DNA of 64,000 nt from Conchocele bisecta (lineage: Eukaryota; Mollusca; Bivalvia; Lucinida; Thyasiridae), in NCBI GenBank assembly GCA_029237695.1, contig CM055277.1, positions 40,520,242 to 40,584,241 on the forward strand, written 5' to 3'. A model generated the notes under the pieces. The model searched no databases, was not told the origin of the DNA, and saw only the letters and a list, made by a program, of their open reading frames with translations. The position numbers were made by a program, and so were the translations under genes. The number at the start of each line of letters is the position of its first letter. Within the stretch, counting starts at the first letter, position 1. Positions 22,538 through 31,650 of the stretch are shown here, piece after piece.

Positions 22538-23214
22538 CTGCGTTACAGACAGATGTGGTGGTCGGGGGAGGGGGGGGTGTAGTGTAGTCATAGACAAAAA
22601 CTGGTAGATGGCTGGTGTGTGTGGGGGATCATTGTTTTGTGTCCCCGGCGGTGGTGCGAAGTACAATGATGAATTACTGATGAATTACTGTATTGAACAC
22701 ACATGTATAATATGCACTGTGATACCGTACTTCACAATCCTCAGTTTTAAATTGATTCTGTATCGTAAAACTGAAAATTTATTCATTTTGAAAAACTTAA
22801 AATTGTGGCAGATAATCAAAATGAAAACCGGATGTTTACACGCGAAATGAACCGGTGCAACGGTATATTTTAACCGCACGATGACCCCACTGTATATTCA
22901 TACCTTATCCATACGGATATATCGTATATACGAACGGATATCGTATGTTTGTATCATATTCGTATAGTACGTTTGTATAATGTAAACAAACTGTACTATA
23001 CGATGATACGGTACAAACATACCAATATTATATGATCATACGATATGCTCATTAAATTTACCAATACTATACGATTACGATATGTATACGATATTAGTAT
23101 ATACGAATAGGTAAGGAGCAGAAAAGTGCTACTGTATGACCGGATAGCTATAAATAGAGTTGAAAAGGGAAATAACTAGCTACAATCCCTCATTCCGACT
23201 TCAAAATTGATACA
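22538..23214. other. No gene seen
   Basis: A G-rich stretch at 22565-22580, then AT-rich DNA. 22900-23130 holds ACGATATCGTATA-like short palindromes matching, inverted, the region around 14000-14090, including GCAGAAAAGYGCTACTGTAT. Confidence 0.5.
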
Positions 23215-23404
23215 GCACCGTCTATGCTAATCTTGCCATTATTTGTAAATGTGTTTATTATAAAATACTTAAATATTGTTGTTGGCAGTAAGCAGCTTGA
23301 TTGGCTGTGTCTGAGCTCAGGCATAGCCAATCAAACTACTTATTTGCTACATGGTATTGCCAAGTTCAGAAACGCTGACATTTTGGCAAGATTTACGCAG
23401 GCCG
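23215..23404. mobile_element. Second copy of the GCTAATCTTGCCA MITE
   Basis: Matches 13510-13712, from GCTAATCTTGCCA to GGCAAGATTTACGCAGG. Polinton element 1 begins at 23405, next to its right end. Confidence 0.7.
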
Positions 23405-23440
23405 AGTAGTATAAACAAGGCTCGGTTTGGACCACTTCAC
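23405..23440 (+). repeat. Left terminal inverted repeat of element 1
   Basis: Starts AGTAGTATAAACAAGGCT. It matches the reverse complement of 33380-33415 at 35 of 36 positions; similarity stops abruptly after CCACTTCAC. The polymerase reading frame opens within about 6 bp of its inner edge. Confidence 0.92.
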
Positions 23441-23445
23441 TTCAC

Positions 23446-26110
23446 TTGTATCCTCTTAGGTATACCCAAGACGGATGGGCTCGTCTTCCAGCGGACCCCC
23501 TGGGTGATAGGAAAGTTTCTGAGGGGCAGCCCCTTGCCGCAGTCCCAAGAGCCTTCCTGGAGGAAGTGTGCCACCAGATCCACCAGACACTCATCGAAGA
23601 GATCCATGCTATCAATGGAGTCAATTTTCAACTAGCACTCAAGTTCCAGCTTCGAAAAGACGGGCCAGATGGTAGTGAGGAGTACACAGAACCCGTGCTC
23701 CGCCAGAAGCAGGAGGCTCTCCTACAGGTTGGTGAGATCAACGAGGAGCTAGACAATGCCTACTCTCGCCTCCTGGAGATGCTCGAAAAATGAACACAGA
23801 AAGGCTCAGGATGGGTTGTTGATGGAGTCACCAACCACTCTATGGCTGGATATCGCCAGGTATCAGCTTGCCTGCGGAAGTGAAAAACAGGAAGGCCGTC
23901 ATCAATGTCATAAACAAAGATGACCACTGTCTCAGATGGGAACTCCGGTCAGCCCTGTTTCCTGCTCATGACCATGTGGACAGACCCTCCAAGTATCCCA
24001 CTCAGGATGGTCTTGATTTCACAGGGATCGATGCCCCAACAACCATTTCACAGATCTCAAGGGTAGACAAACAGAACAACCTGGCCATAAACGTCTTCGG
24101 CTGGGACAAAGTTGTCATCGTCCACCAGCTCAGCAAGCAACCAGATGATATGCATAGAATCAACCTACTGCTGATCGACACGATAAGATCTGTAAGAGAT
24201 GCCTCCACAGTTACTCAAGGGAAGACCTCCTGCAGGAACACAAGCTCGAGTGCCGGGGGGTCGTGAAGTCGGCGGTGAGGGTGGAGATGCCAGCGCAAGC
24301 GCAGGGAACAACAAGCTGGTCTTCCAAAAACCACCACAAACAGCTCCCAGCCCCTACATCATCTATGCGGACTTCGAGGCCCTAACCACCAAGGTCGAGT
24401 GGCACGAGCAGGACCCCACGAAGAGCAACACACAGAAGACGCGCAGCAAGACGATACGTGCAGCTACTGATACGTGCTCATCTACTGTGATGGTCAGACA
24501 GAGCCCCGGTGGAATATCGAGGGCCCAACTCAGGGAGGATAACACAGCCACTACATGCCATGTTTGCAGCAAGCCACTGGAAGGGGACTCCGTCCGCGAC
24601 CACTGCCATATAACCGAGAAATATCGAGGCGCCGCCCACAACGCCTGTACTCTAAAGCTGAGGCTGAGTGCCAAGACCACGGCCATACCGGTGGTCTTAC
24701 ACAACCAGAAGGAATATGACTCCCACCTCTTAATGCAGGCCATCTCCAAGGTGGAGGGTAGGGTCACATGCATTCCCAACAATACGGAGAAGTACATTCC
24801 TTCTCCCTCGCGCAACTCCGGTTCATCGACAGCGCCCAGTTTCTGCTGGCCTCCCTGGACAAGCTTATCGAAGCCAACCCGCCCGGAGACTTTCGAATAA
24901 TGACCAGGTTCAAGCCCAGCCGAGAGAGGCGCGATCTCCTGCTGCGCAAGGGCAACTACCCGTACGAGTACATGGACCCTGCGGAGCTGTTCAAGCACAA
25001 ACTCCCACCAAGGGAAGCATTCTATAGCAAGCTGTCCGACAAACATTCATCGGAGGCAGACTACGCTTACGCACAAAAGGTTTTCCAGAACTTCGGATGC
25101 CGCAAGCAAGCGCGGAGGGCTACGACCCTTCGAAGAACAACAGCCACATCCTCTACCTGGACGCAAACAACCTCTACGGGTGGGCAATGAGCCAGCTCTT
25201 ACCTACGGGTGGTTTCAAATGGGTAGAGGATTTACAGAGATTGGAGGGGGTCATAGCAGGTCATCAGGCAAATAGCACAGAGGGCTAATTCCTCGAGGTG
25301 GATTTGGAGTATCCCACAGAGCTGCACGAAGCGCTCAATGCCTACCCACTGGCGCCGGGCGCATGGTCGTCAAAAAAGAGTGGATGTCTGAGTATCAACG
25401 CCTTATCGCTAGCCCAGCCTTCGCACGGGCCAACGTCTTCGATGATGACCTTGCGGCGATCCAAATGCACAAGAACAGCCTGGTGCTCAATCTGCCTGTA
25501 TATGTGGGTATGAGCATCATCGACCTCTCCAAACACATCATGTACGACTTCTACTATAACGACTTGAAGTTCCAGTATGGGGACAGCGGACAGCTCCTCT
25601 ACACAGAAACGGACTCCCTCCTCCTCGAGATCCAGACCGAGGACGTGTACAAAGGCATGGCGGCACACAGCCACCTCTATGACACGTCCGACTACCCGAA
25701 TGACCAGTCGCTCCACTGCACGATAACAAGAAGGTGCACGATGAACAACAATGAAGGATGAGTGCGCCAGGCGCCCCATCGCCAAATTCGTCGGTTTGTG
25801 CCGCAAGATGTACTCGATACTGGAGGCCGGCGGCAAAGCTATCAATAATGCCAAGGGAGTGAAGAAGTCGGTCGTGAAGAAGCAAGTCCGCCGCGAGCAA
25901 TACAAAGAGGCCCTCGGCAAGAAGACATTCCGCCACGGGATGGATGTGTTGCGGTCCGACAGCCACCGCGTCTACGCCCAGCGACTGAACAAGGTTTCAT
26001 TGTCCCCTTTGACAGCAAGCGCCGGATCAATGAAAATGGGGTGGACAGTCTGGCATATGGCAACAAGGATGCAAAGTCACAGATGTACGCCTCTATCGAA
26101 GAGCTTCTAG
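23446..26110 (+). pseudogene. PolB: Protein-primed family B DNA polymerase of element 1 (lineage A)
   Basis: Replicative polymerase of the transposon, expected to prime on a terminal protein. Pieces in several frames give the family order: an N-terminal region, exonuclease motif I (YADFEAL, near 24366), a zinc-binding stretch CHVC...DHCHITEKYRG resembling endonuclease VII (24555-24632), exonuclease motif II (HNQKEYDSHL, near 24705), palm motif A (LDANNLYGWAM, near 25157) and motif C, which reads YTETDSLL where DTDS is expected (near 25600). Sequence is missing between 25100 and 25160 and around 25380, removing much of exonuclease motif III and motif B. At least five frameshifts are visible. 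The polymerase of element 2 has a different architecture. Confidence 0.88.
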
Positions 26111-26149
26111 CACTGTAGAACCCCATTTGGTGGCATCACTATGTCAGGA

Positions 26150-27020
26150 GGCACCACAATAAGCTCGAAGAATGCAAATAATACAGCACGGGCTCTTCAG
26201 GCTTGGTAACCGAGCATCCACGTCGATACACCTGGAGAGACCACACGGGGTCTGTAGCGCGTCGGCGGCCACCCTACAGCTCTCCAGGCTGGTAGAGATA
26301 CCAAACACCAACAGCCGAGGGGAGTTTCTGCTCCTCCAAACGAACAAAGCCGCCCGGCGACCACAGAGGAGGGTTTGCGGGGAAACGTTTTGACCTTGAT
26401 GGCGTCAGAGGGCTTCTTGCCTATCAATCTGGTCACCTCACCATTCAGTGCAGAGACCACGGCGGGTATCCTGGCCACCGACTCAGTTGATCGCGTATGA
26501 GGGTCTACAAGCTCTTGGGAATGTTGGTGTCCGAACAGCCGCTCAGCCAGGGTCCGGTTAAAGCGCTCTACGATCCCCTGATCTCGATGGACATCCACAC
26601 AGCCGCGTCTTACCGAGACCCCGTGCTTGGCCAGCAATTGATAGCCTGCGCCCATCAATTAGCGCCCTGGGTCGACATGGAGAAGCTTTGGCCATCTAAG
26701 GCGGCTCCGCTTATAGATGCGGTAAAGAGCTTCAGTCACCTCCTTGGCCTCCTCCGTGGTCAGCGGCTCAGTCTCCTTATAGCGAGAGACCACGTCAATG
26801 ACTGTCATGGCTTACTTGTACGTCTTGCGACCTAGGCGATCGTGAGGGAGAAACAGGAGGTCTGCTTTGTGGAATTCGTTTGGCACCGTGCGTGGAATAC
26901 TGCGGACGGCGGGCAAATAGATCTGTCAGATGGCCTGCTTCTTGAGCTAGTCCTTTGCAGCGTTTTCAGAAACGTTGGCCGCTGCGGCGAGGTTCTTGAT
27001 GTCTGCGAACTTATTCCAGT
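26150..27020 (-). pseudogene. INT: Retroviral-type integrase of element 1
   Basis: Homologue of the intact integrase at 52044-53075. The clearest part is 26658-26197, with HRDQGIVERFNRTLAERLFG containing the catalytic glutamate, followed by VVSALNGEVTRLIGKKPSDAI. Upstream pieces covering the two catalytic aspartates lie in other frames between 26660 and 27020 (for example DVVSRYKETEPLTTEE-like and FLPHDRLGR-like peptides on the minus strand). Frameshifts and losses show it is dead. It is convergent with the polymerase, as in element 2. Confidence 0.85.
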
Positions 27021-27094
27021 AGTCGTGGGGGCTGTGGCGCAAGCGTTTTATCGAAGGTTGTCACTACTAGCAATATATTCAAGCAGGTCGAACA

Positions 27095-27344
27095 GTCTCA
27101 AACAGGCATCTGCCAGATCGTCTGGTAACTGCGTCATCGATCAGCCCCATACAGGTCCGCACGCGCTGCTGGGGCGGCTTTGCCAGCACCCGCTTTGCGA
27201 AAAGGGTGGCCGTCTTTTCATCCTCACGCCTGATCTCAAGAAAATCGCGCGCCAAACGGATCAGAGCGTTAGCGCCAGCGAAACAGTACTTACGAGCTGT
27301 TTAGCTCACTTCAAGCAGAGCGAAATAAAGTTCGTCAACTAGCA
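27095..27344 (-). pseudogene. Remnant of the 111-aa gene of element 2
   Basis: Starts MLVDELYFAL exactly like the gene at 53056-53391, then hits a stop after about 15 codons. Similar peptides continue in other frames, including the final segment on a DDLADACLRLFDLLEY-like stretch. Function unknown. Confidence 0.6.
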
Positions 27345-27413
27345 TCGTAGTACGTTTAGTGGATCTATTTAAGGGATTACACAAAAAAGTACAAAACGTC
27401 TCGATCTTGGTTG

Positions 27414-27820
27414 TTATTGCTGACATGTCGCAGTCATTCCCAGGACGACGAAAGCGATCTCGCGGACATTTTGGTCATCTGACGGCACATAGAATTCTGA
27501 GAGCTGGGGCTCGGGATCAAGCTGCGCGATAGTTTTGCGTTTCTGCGGAAATACCAGTGCGTACTCGCGGATGGCGCCGTCGAAGTCCCGGATAGTTTGC
27601 ACGGCGTGACCCTGGCGGCGAAGTTCCTGGTTGATCCAGTCCAGAAGGTCAGTTTGTTTTCGGGAACATGTTGCCTGAGCGACCTAGAGCTGTGCTACAG
27701 CTAAATCATGGCACTTGCGCTCCTCATCTAAGTCCGAGCTTCGCAGAATAAAAAGTGGCTACCGCTGAATGCCAATGCGTTCACCACTGCTCCACCTATG
27801 AGCATTGCGATCGAAGCCAT
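27414..27820 (-). pseudogene. Remnant of the 137-aa gene of element 2
   Basis: Begins MASIAMLIGGAVVNALAF, matching the start of the gene at 53440-53853. After a broken middle, the end reads PEPQLSEFYVPSDDQN followed by a hydrophobic stretch EIAFVVLGMTATC. That ending shows the family has a C-terminal membrane segment, which the element 2 copy has lost by frameshift. Confidence 0.7.
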
Positions 27821-27824
27821 CGTT

Positions 27825-28011
27825 TTATTTCCATTTATCAGCCGGTAGATTTCCAGCTTTAACTAGATAATCTCGTTTCCCAACAGCGGCCGCTACATCT
27901 AAGGTCACAAGACCTACATCTTTCGCCGTCATGTCTAACTTTGTAGCGGTCCCCCGAAGGCCATTGTGATAGTCGAGCATTCACTATCATTTTACCATCG
28001 TATTCAGCCAT
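27825..28011 (-). pseudogene. Remnant of the small membrane gene of element 2
   Basis: Begins MAEYDGKMIVNA as in the gene at 53854-54087, then lacks about 15 codons and changes frame. The rest of the homologous peptide (MTAKDVGLVTLDVAAA) continues in the second frame to a stop beside the next gene. Unlike the element 2 copy, this one has no stop after VAAA and reads on for about 18 residues, which shows the true length of the family. Confidence 0.65.
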
Positions 28012-28024
28012 ATCCGTATGACAT

Positions 28025-28441
28025 TTACTGCATATGAAAGGGGTCGCAAGCAGTGTTTAAGTGGTTCGCAACCGGCTTCGGAACCGAAGGAACCACAACG
28101 GGAACCGCAGCTGGTTGTCGCGAAAGGCCCACCCATAGAGCACATACAACTACAAGCCCACCAACAACCCACGGGACGATCCAGGTTGGCACTTGTTCCT
28201 TCGGAACATGGTGCGGTTCCCGGCGCGTTTCCGCAGGAATCGTTGTCGTTCCGATTGCGGAGCCTAGTGAGTCATTTCGACTATTCGTTCCGACTAGCAA
28301 CTGTTTGGCCTCTCGAAGCTCGGCGAGCATTTTATATTGCTTAGCTGTCCATGCTGCAGCCCCTGCCCCCCCCCTCCCCTGCTGTCTGTCTTTTAGGGTA
28401 TTTATGTCGCGGTTGGTCCAGCGGTGTCTCCGTCTCGCCAC
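28025..28441 (-). CDS. Basic single-pass membrane protein, 138 aa, element 1
   Basis: Unknown function. The N-terminal third is basic (MARRRHRWTNRD, then RQQGRGGAGA), followed by LREAKQLL, and one membrane segment WIVPWVVGGLVVVCALWVGL lies at about residues 88-107, followed by a proline/valine-rich stretch and the end DPFHMQ. The homologue in element 2 (54093-54589) shares the LREAKQ motif, the WVVGG membrane segment and the DPFYMQ end. This is one of the few element 1 genes with an uninterrupted frame. The start codon is directly next to the end of the upstream gene. Confidence 0.6.
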   Translation of the reverse strand: MARRRHRWTNRDINTLKDRQQGRGGAGAAAWTAKQYKMLAELREAKQLLVGTNSRNDSLGSAIGTTTIPAETRREPHHVPKEQVPTWIVPWVVGGLVVVCALWVGLSRQPAAVPVVVPSVPKPVANHLNTACDPFHMQ

Positions 28442-28971
28442 TCACTCTCGCAGGCGCGTCGTGCCCCTCCGATGTCGACATTTTCTGAGCTTCGTCAGTG
28501 GGCATATGTGTCCAAAATGGCAATGCTTAGCTGTGGTCAACGCAGTTGTCAGCGGTGCTAAGAACATACCAAACTTGTGATAAATTACGCAGCAAACTGA
28601 TCTTAGCGCAAGCCCAACAAAGGGGTTAGTCTCGAGGTCGTCAACCAATCCCGATTGATTCTGGATTGGCAGAAACATACTTGCTGCTGCTGCGTAGAGC
28701 TGAATGGCTGCTACCCCTAGGGTTTTTGTCATCACCGCGCATAACCGCGATTCGTATCGGGCATACCATTTCTCTGCGTCTGCTATATTATCAACCTGGT
28801 CGGCTGTGAGACGTAGCCCTAGATACTGCTCGGCCTGCCCCCTACAGCCAGTGCAGCGAGCCGTTGACGCTGCTCCGACGTAACAATCAATATCGCTGTT
28901 TCCTCTGTCATTCCGACAGTCGGGACGACCGCATCTTCCAGCATCTGATAGAGAAGTCCGTCGCAGTTCAT
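28442..28971 (-). pseudogene. Homologue of the MNCD gene, element 1
   Basis: Starts MNCDGLLYQMLEDAV (28971) and is frameshifted once before the well-preserved C-terminal half QYLGLRLTADQVDNIADAEK, then YARYESRL, MTKTLG, a hydrophobic AAIQLYAAAASMFLPI and the ending IYHKFGMFLAPLTTALTTAK (quoted separately). The same blocks occur at 54519-55156. Two hydrophobic stretches suggest membrane contact. No recognised domain, function unknown. Confidence 0.65.
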
Positions 28972-29085
28972 TGTACACAGTGCCATTCTGACTCGCCTCC
29001 TAAGTCTACTATATTGCCAAGCGCACCACCCGAAAATTATGATCACTGTTATGCTTGTGGCAGAGCAAGAAATTGCTTCCAACAT
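28972..29085 (-). CDS. Possible small membrane peptide upstream of the MNCD gene
   Basis: A short frame starting MLEAISCSATSITVIIIFGW with one hydrophobic segment and basic residues RRRVR after it; it is in frame with MNCD in this copy. The same hydrophobic peptide (SITVIISIGWCAF) is present at 55200-55300 in element 2, where a stop separates it from MNCD and no good start codon is visible. Conservation between copies is the only support. Confidence 0.35.
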
Positions 29086-29142
29086 TGTGTCATCAAATCA
29101 CACCAGCAGCTTATCACACAGCTCAGCAGTGTTTATCACAAG

Positions 29143-29760
29143 CTAAGCTGCATTTAGCACTTTGCAAGCAGTTGGTTGATCAGTCTCTAACAGAAGTTTG
29201 GTATGCTTGGTTGTCTGAAAGCATCTGCCGAACTCCAGCCGCTCCTCACGTGTTGGGATGACGTCATTAACTGGAAAGCAGTGATCGAAGGAGTCTCGGT
29301 CCTTGCAGTGAAAGAGGGTGATCCATTTCGTTTGCTCGCGCAGATCTTTAACGACGGCGTTGTACTTCTGAGTGGAGATGCAGACGCTTTGCTCCGCATG
29401 CCGACCCGAAAATGCGAGCTCAGAGAGCATGTCCTTCTTTTTGGTCATCGCTACCTTGGCTGACCAGTCATCAATCAAGTACAGAGTGGTCTTGCCCTGA
29501 AAAAGCTGATAGAAGGCCCGCAGGTAATCATGGAGCCTGTCACCGGGGTCAACGACGTAGACCTCATGGTCAGCCCAGAGCCATGGGCGCTACTGATAAA
29601 TATTGATGTGCCGCACAGTGGGACACAGGACCACAATGTGTTGAAAGACATCGCAGCAGCAAGTGCAGGATGAAAACTGTTTTTCCGCATCCAGTCTGCC
29701 CACATATTATGGCAGAGTGGACGTCCTCAATATAAAGCTCAGATAAATCGACCATCTTCG
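29143..29760 (-). pseudogene. ATP: Genome-packaging ATPase (A32/FtsK-like) of element 1
   Basis: Homologue of the intact gene at 55418-56122. The N-terminal piece has the Walker A loop CGQTGCGKTVFIL (near 29700), and the C-terminal piece (29478-29143) has MIDDWSAKVAMTKKKDMLSELAF and the KYNAVVKDLREQTKWI block. At least one frameshift separates the two. In viruses with this enzyme it pumps DNA into the preformed capsid. It overlaps the end of the capsid gene, as in element 2. Confidence 0.85.
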
Positions 29761-30635
29761 ATGTTGACTTGTGCATCTGTGATGAGATACAGGTATACGT
29801 TCAATGCGCCATCGCAGTCTGCTTCTCTGGCTATCTGGATCGTCACACCCACGGAGGAATTCTCCACTCGGCGCCCACTACCGTGGAGTTGGTCGTCATC
29901 GCTGGTTCGCATGTCTAGCCATAGCGCATACTTCGAAGTCAGGAACTCTTCCAGAGAGACGTCCTCGAGCTGCAGGTCTTTGGCCACTGCGGCAACCTCT
30001 GGTGCACACTGTAGAGCTGGTTGGACTGGACTCCCTAAATTGTCACCTCTACCTTGGTGAGTTTGGGGTTCTGTTGCTTTTCCTAGCCCAGAGCGCGACC
30101 CGGGCATCATCGAACAGCATCAGTATGCCTTTCATCGAGCGGGCGGGGACGTTGATATTAATATTCCACAATGTGTCGCCTTTATCTTTCGTCATTTTGC
30201 GATGGTCACTCGGTCATAAAGTATGGCATCACGCCCGGCATACTGGGTTCTAATCAATCGTCCGAGGTCAGGCATCGTGACCATGTTGTACTCCAGTGAA
30301 ATATTTTCCATCGAATACGTCGATGCCACGTCAGTGGCTATGAGAACTCGGCGATAGTCGTTGACCGTTAGTTCGTATTCGAGGCGATCCGCCAAATCGC
30401 TCTGATAGTATGGCAACTGGCTCTCCAGCAGCTCAAAGTCGAGTGGGATGTAGAATGTGGTTGCCGTAAGCAGTCGCAATTGCGTTGTCAGCCGCAACAT
30501 TGGCTGCAGCGTTACCAGCCCCGATTCTAAACCTGGTTACGTTCCGACTGTTGCCGGTATCAATACCCTGGTAGACCGCGTTCTAACGCTCTTGTGCAGT
30601 CTTCCACAGGTCTTGGTAGCAATAGTAGACATCGC
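29739..30635 (-). pseudogene. MCP: Major capsid protein of element 1, truncated
   Basis: Homologue of the gene at 56094-57384. Preserved pieces: 30500-30192 with YIPLDFELLESQLPYYQSDL, RLEYELTVNDY and ILYDRVTIAK, and 30110-29739 with KDLQLEDVSLEEF, YALWLDMRTSDDDQ and the end ITDAQVNIEDGRFI. The N-terminal third is cut off at about 30635, where the sequence jumps directly into the middle of the structural gene on the other strand. The family forms the hexon-like double jelly-roll shell in Polinton-type elements; assignment rests on the PLDF, LEYEL and PARSMKGIL blocks across both copies. Confidence 0.8.
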
Positions 30636-30908
30636 TATCATCACCTTCACGAAAACCCTCCGTGTACACATGGAGCAACTGAACACCACCTATAACTCGG
30701 TGATCCACCTATAACTCGGTGATCCACCACCCTTAAGGTTTTGCACGCTTGCGACTGCTTCTACGGGGAGACCCTGACCTTAGACTTCACAAGCCCCGTG
30801 ATCAAACGTTTGGAATCGGGGCGCATCCACGAATTGGAGATCTCTATTCTCGATGATAAAGTGCAAGAATTAAAGAACGATTTCCCGTTTTCAGTCGTTC
30901 TCGAATAA
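30636..30908 (+). pseudogene. C-terminal part of the 228-aa structural gene, element 1
   Basis: Picks up at TKTLRVHMEQLNTTYN, matching residues about 143-158 of the gene at 60193-60879, and ends LESGRIHELEISILDDKVQE...FSVVLE with the stop at 30906-30908. A frameshift lies near 30720, next to a duplicated 16-bp stretch (TATAACTCGGTGATCCACC twice). The first 60 percent was removed by the deletion at about 30635. Confidence 0.75.
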
Positions 30909-30929
30909 TGAATATATAACAGAATAATG

Positions 30930-31381
30930 AATATATACGGCCCAGGCTCCCGCGAAGCGGGCACAGACAGCATCGATGGGGCGACAATGAGAAGGATAGA
31001 GGAGAGGGTAGCGCAGGCTCGCATAGAGGCGGCTACGGCGCTTGCACACATACAGCGATTGCAAGCTCTAAAGCCCGTCATAACTTTCTGTGTCGAGGAG
31101 CGGGGAGCACTGCGCTGGTGGGGGACCATGAATATTCATTTGGTGCCAACGCGAGCAACATATATATGGGATACACCATGGCATTGGCGTGAACCTGTCG
31201 CTGAACGGGGTAGAAGAGAAATATGGCGTCACCAAGCCTGCGGGGCAAAGGTCAGGGTTTACATCATTCGACGACACACCAATTAAAGTTCCCGCCGGGA
31301 GTGTTATTAACTTCATGACAAAAATCGCCGACCCATCGAGCTCCTCCACCGTGGTGACGTTGTTAATCGAGCTTGTTTTAT
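30930..31381 (+). pseudogene. Fibre-like protein of element 1
   Basis: Starts MNIYGPGSREAG, then a short coiled-coil stretch (MRRIEERVAQARIEAATALA) and a beta-rich head whose end, after a frameshift near 31125, reads GVTKPAGQRSGF, VPAGSVINFMTKIADPSSSS and VVTLLIEL. The homologue in element 2 (60937-61940) has a much longer coiled-coil shaft. A shaft plus C-terminal jelly-roll-like head is the layout of a receptor-binding fibre; the function is inferred from layout only. Confidence 0.7.
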
Positions 31382-31383
31382 GA

Positions 31384-31650
31384 TGAATGCCGAAAAACTA
31401 TATCCTGAGCTGCCGTCCGGGGGCGGCTGACCCGACATCGTTTAGGATGACCAGCATTGTCGAGATACAACAGATTCTTCAGCATGACGGAAAGGCACGG
31501 ACAGGTCATGTATATATTAAATGTAAATATAGGCTGGCAGTCAATGTCGTTGAGGGGGAGAACACCACGCTAGCCTCAGCTTCTGTTGTGAGCGGTATGG
31601 GGAGTGTGTCTTTATTGCGGTGACCTTGAGTGCGGTCGCCGCAGGGGCAT
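31384..31650 (+). pseudogene. Start of the ATGA-overlapped membrane gene, element 1
   Basis: Begins MNAEKLYPELPSGG right after the fibre stop, as in element 2, and changes frame to SIVEIQQILQHDGKAR, then KYRLAVNVVEGENTTLASASVVSGMGSVSLL. In this copy the codon after KYR is sense, which identifies the TGA at the same place in element 2 as a mutation. The C-terminal half is gone. Confidence 0.65.
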
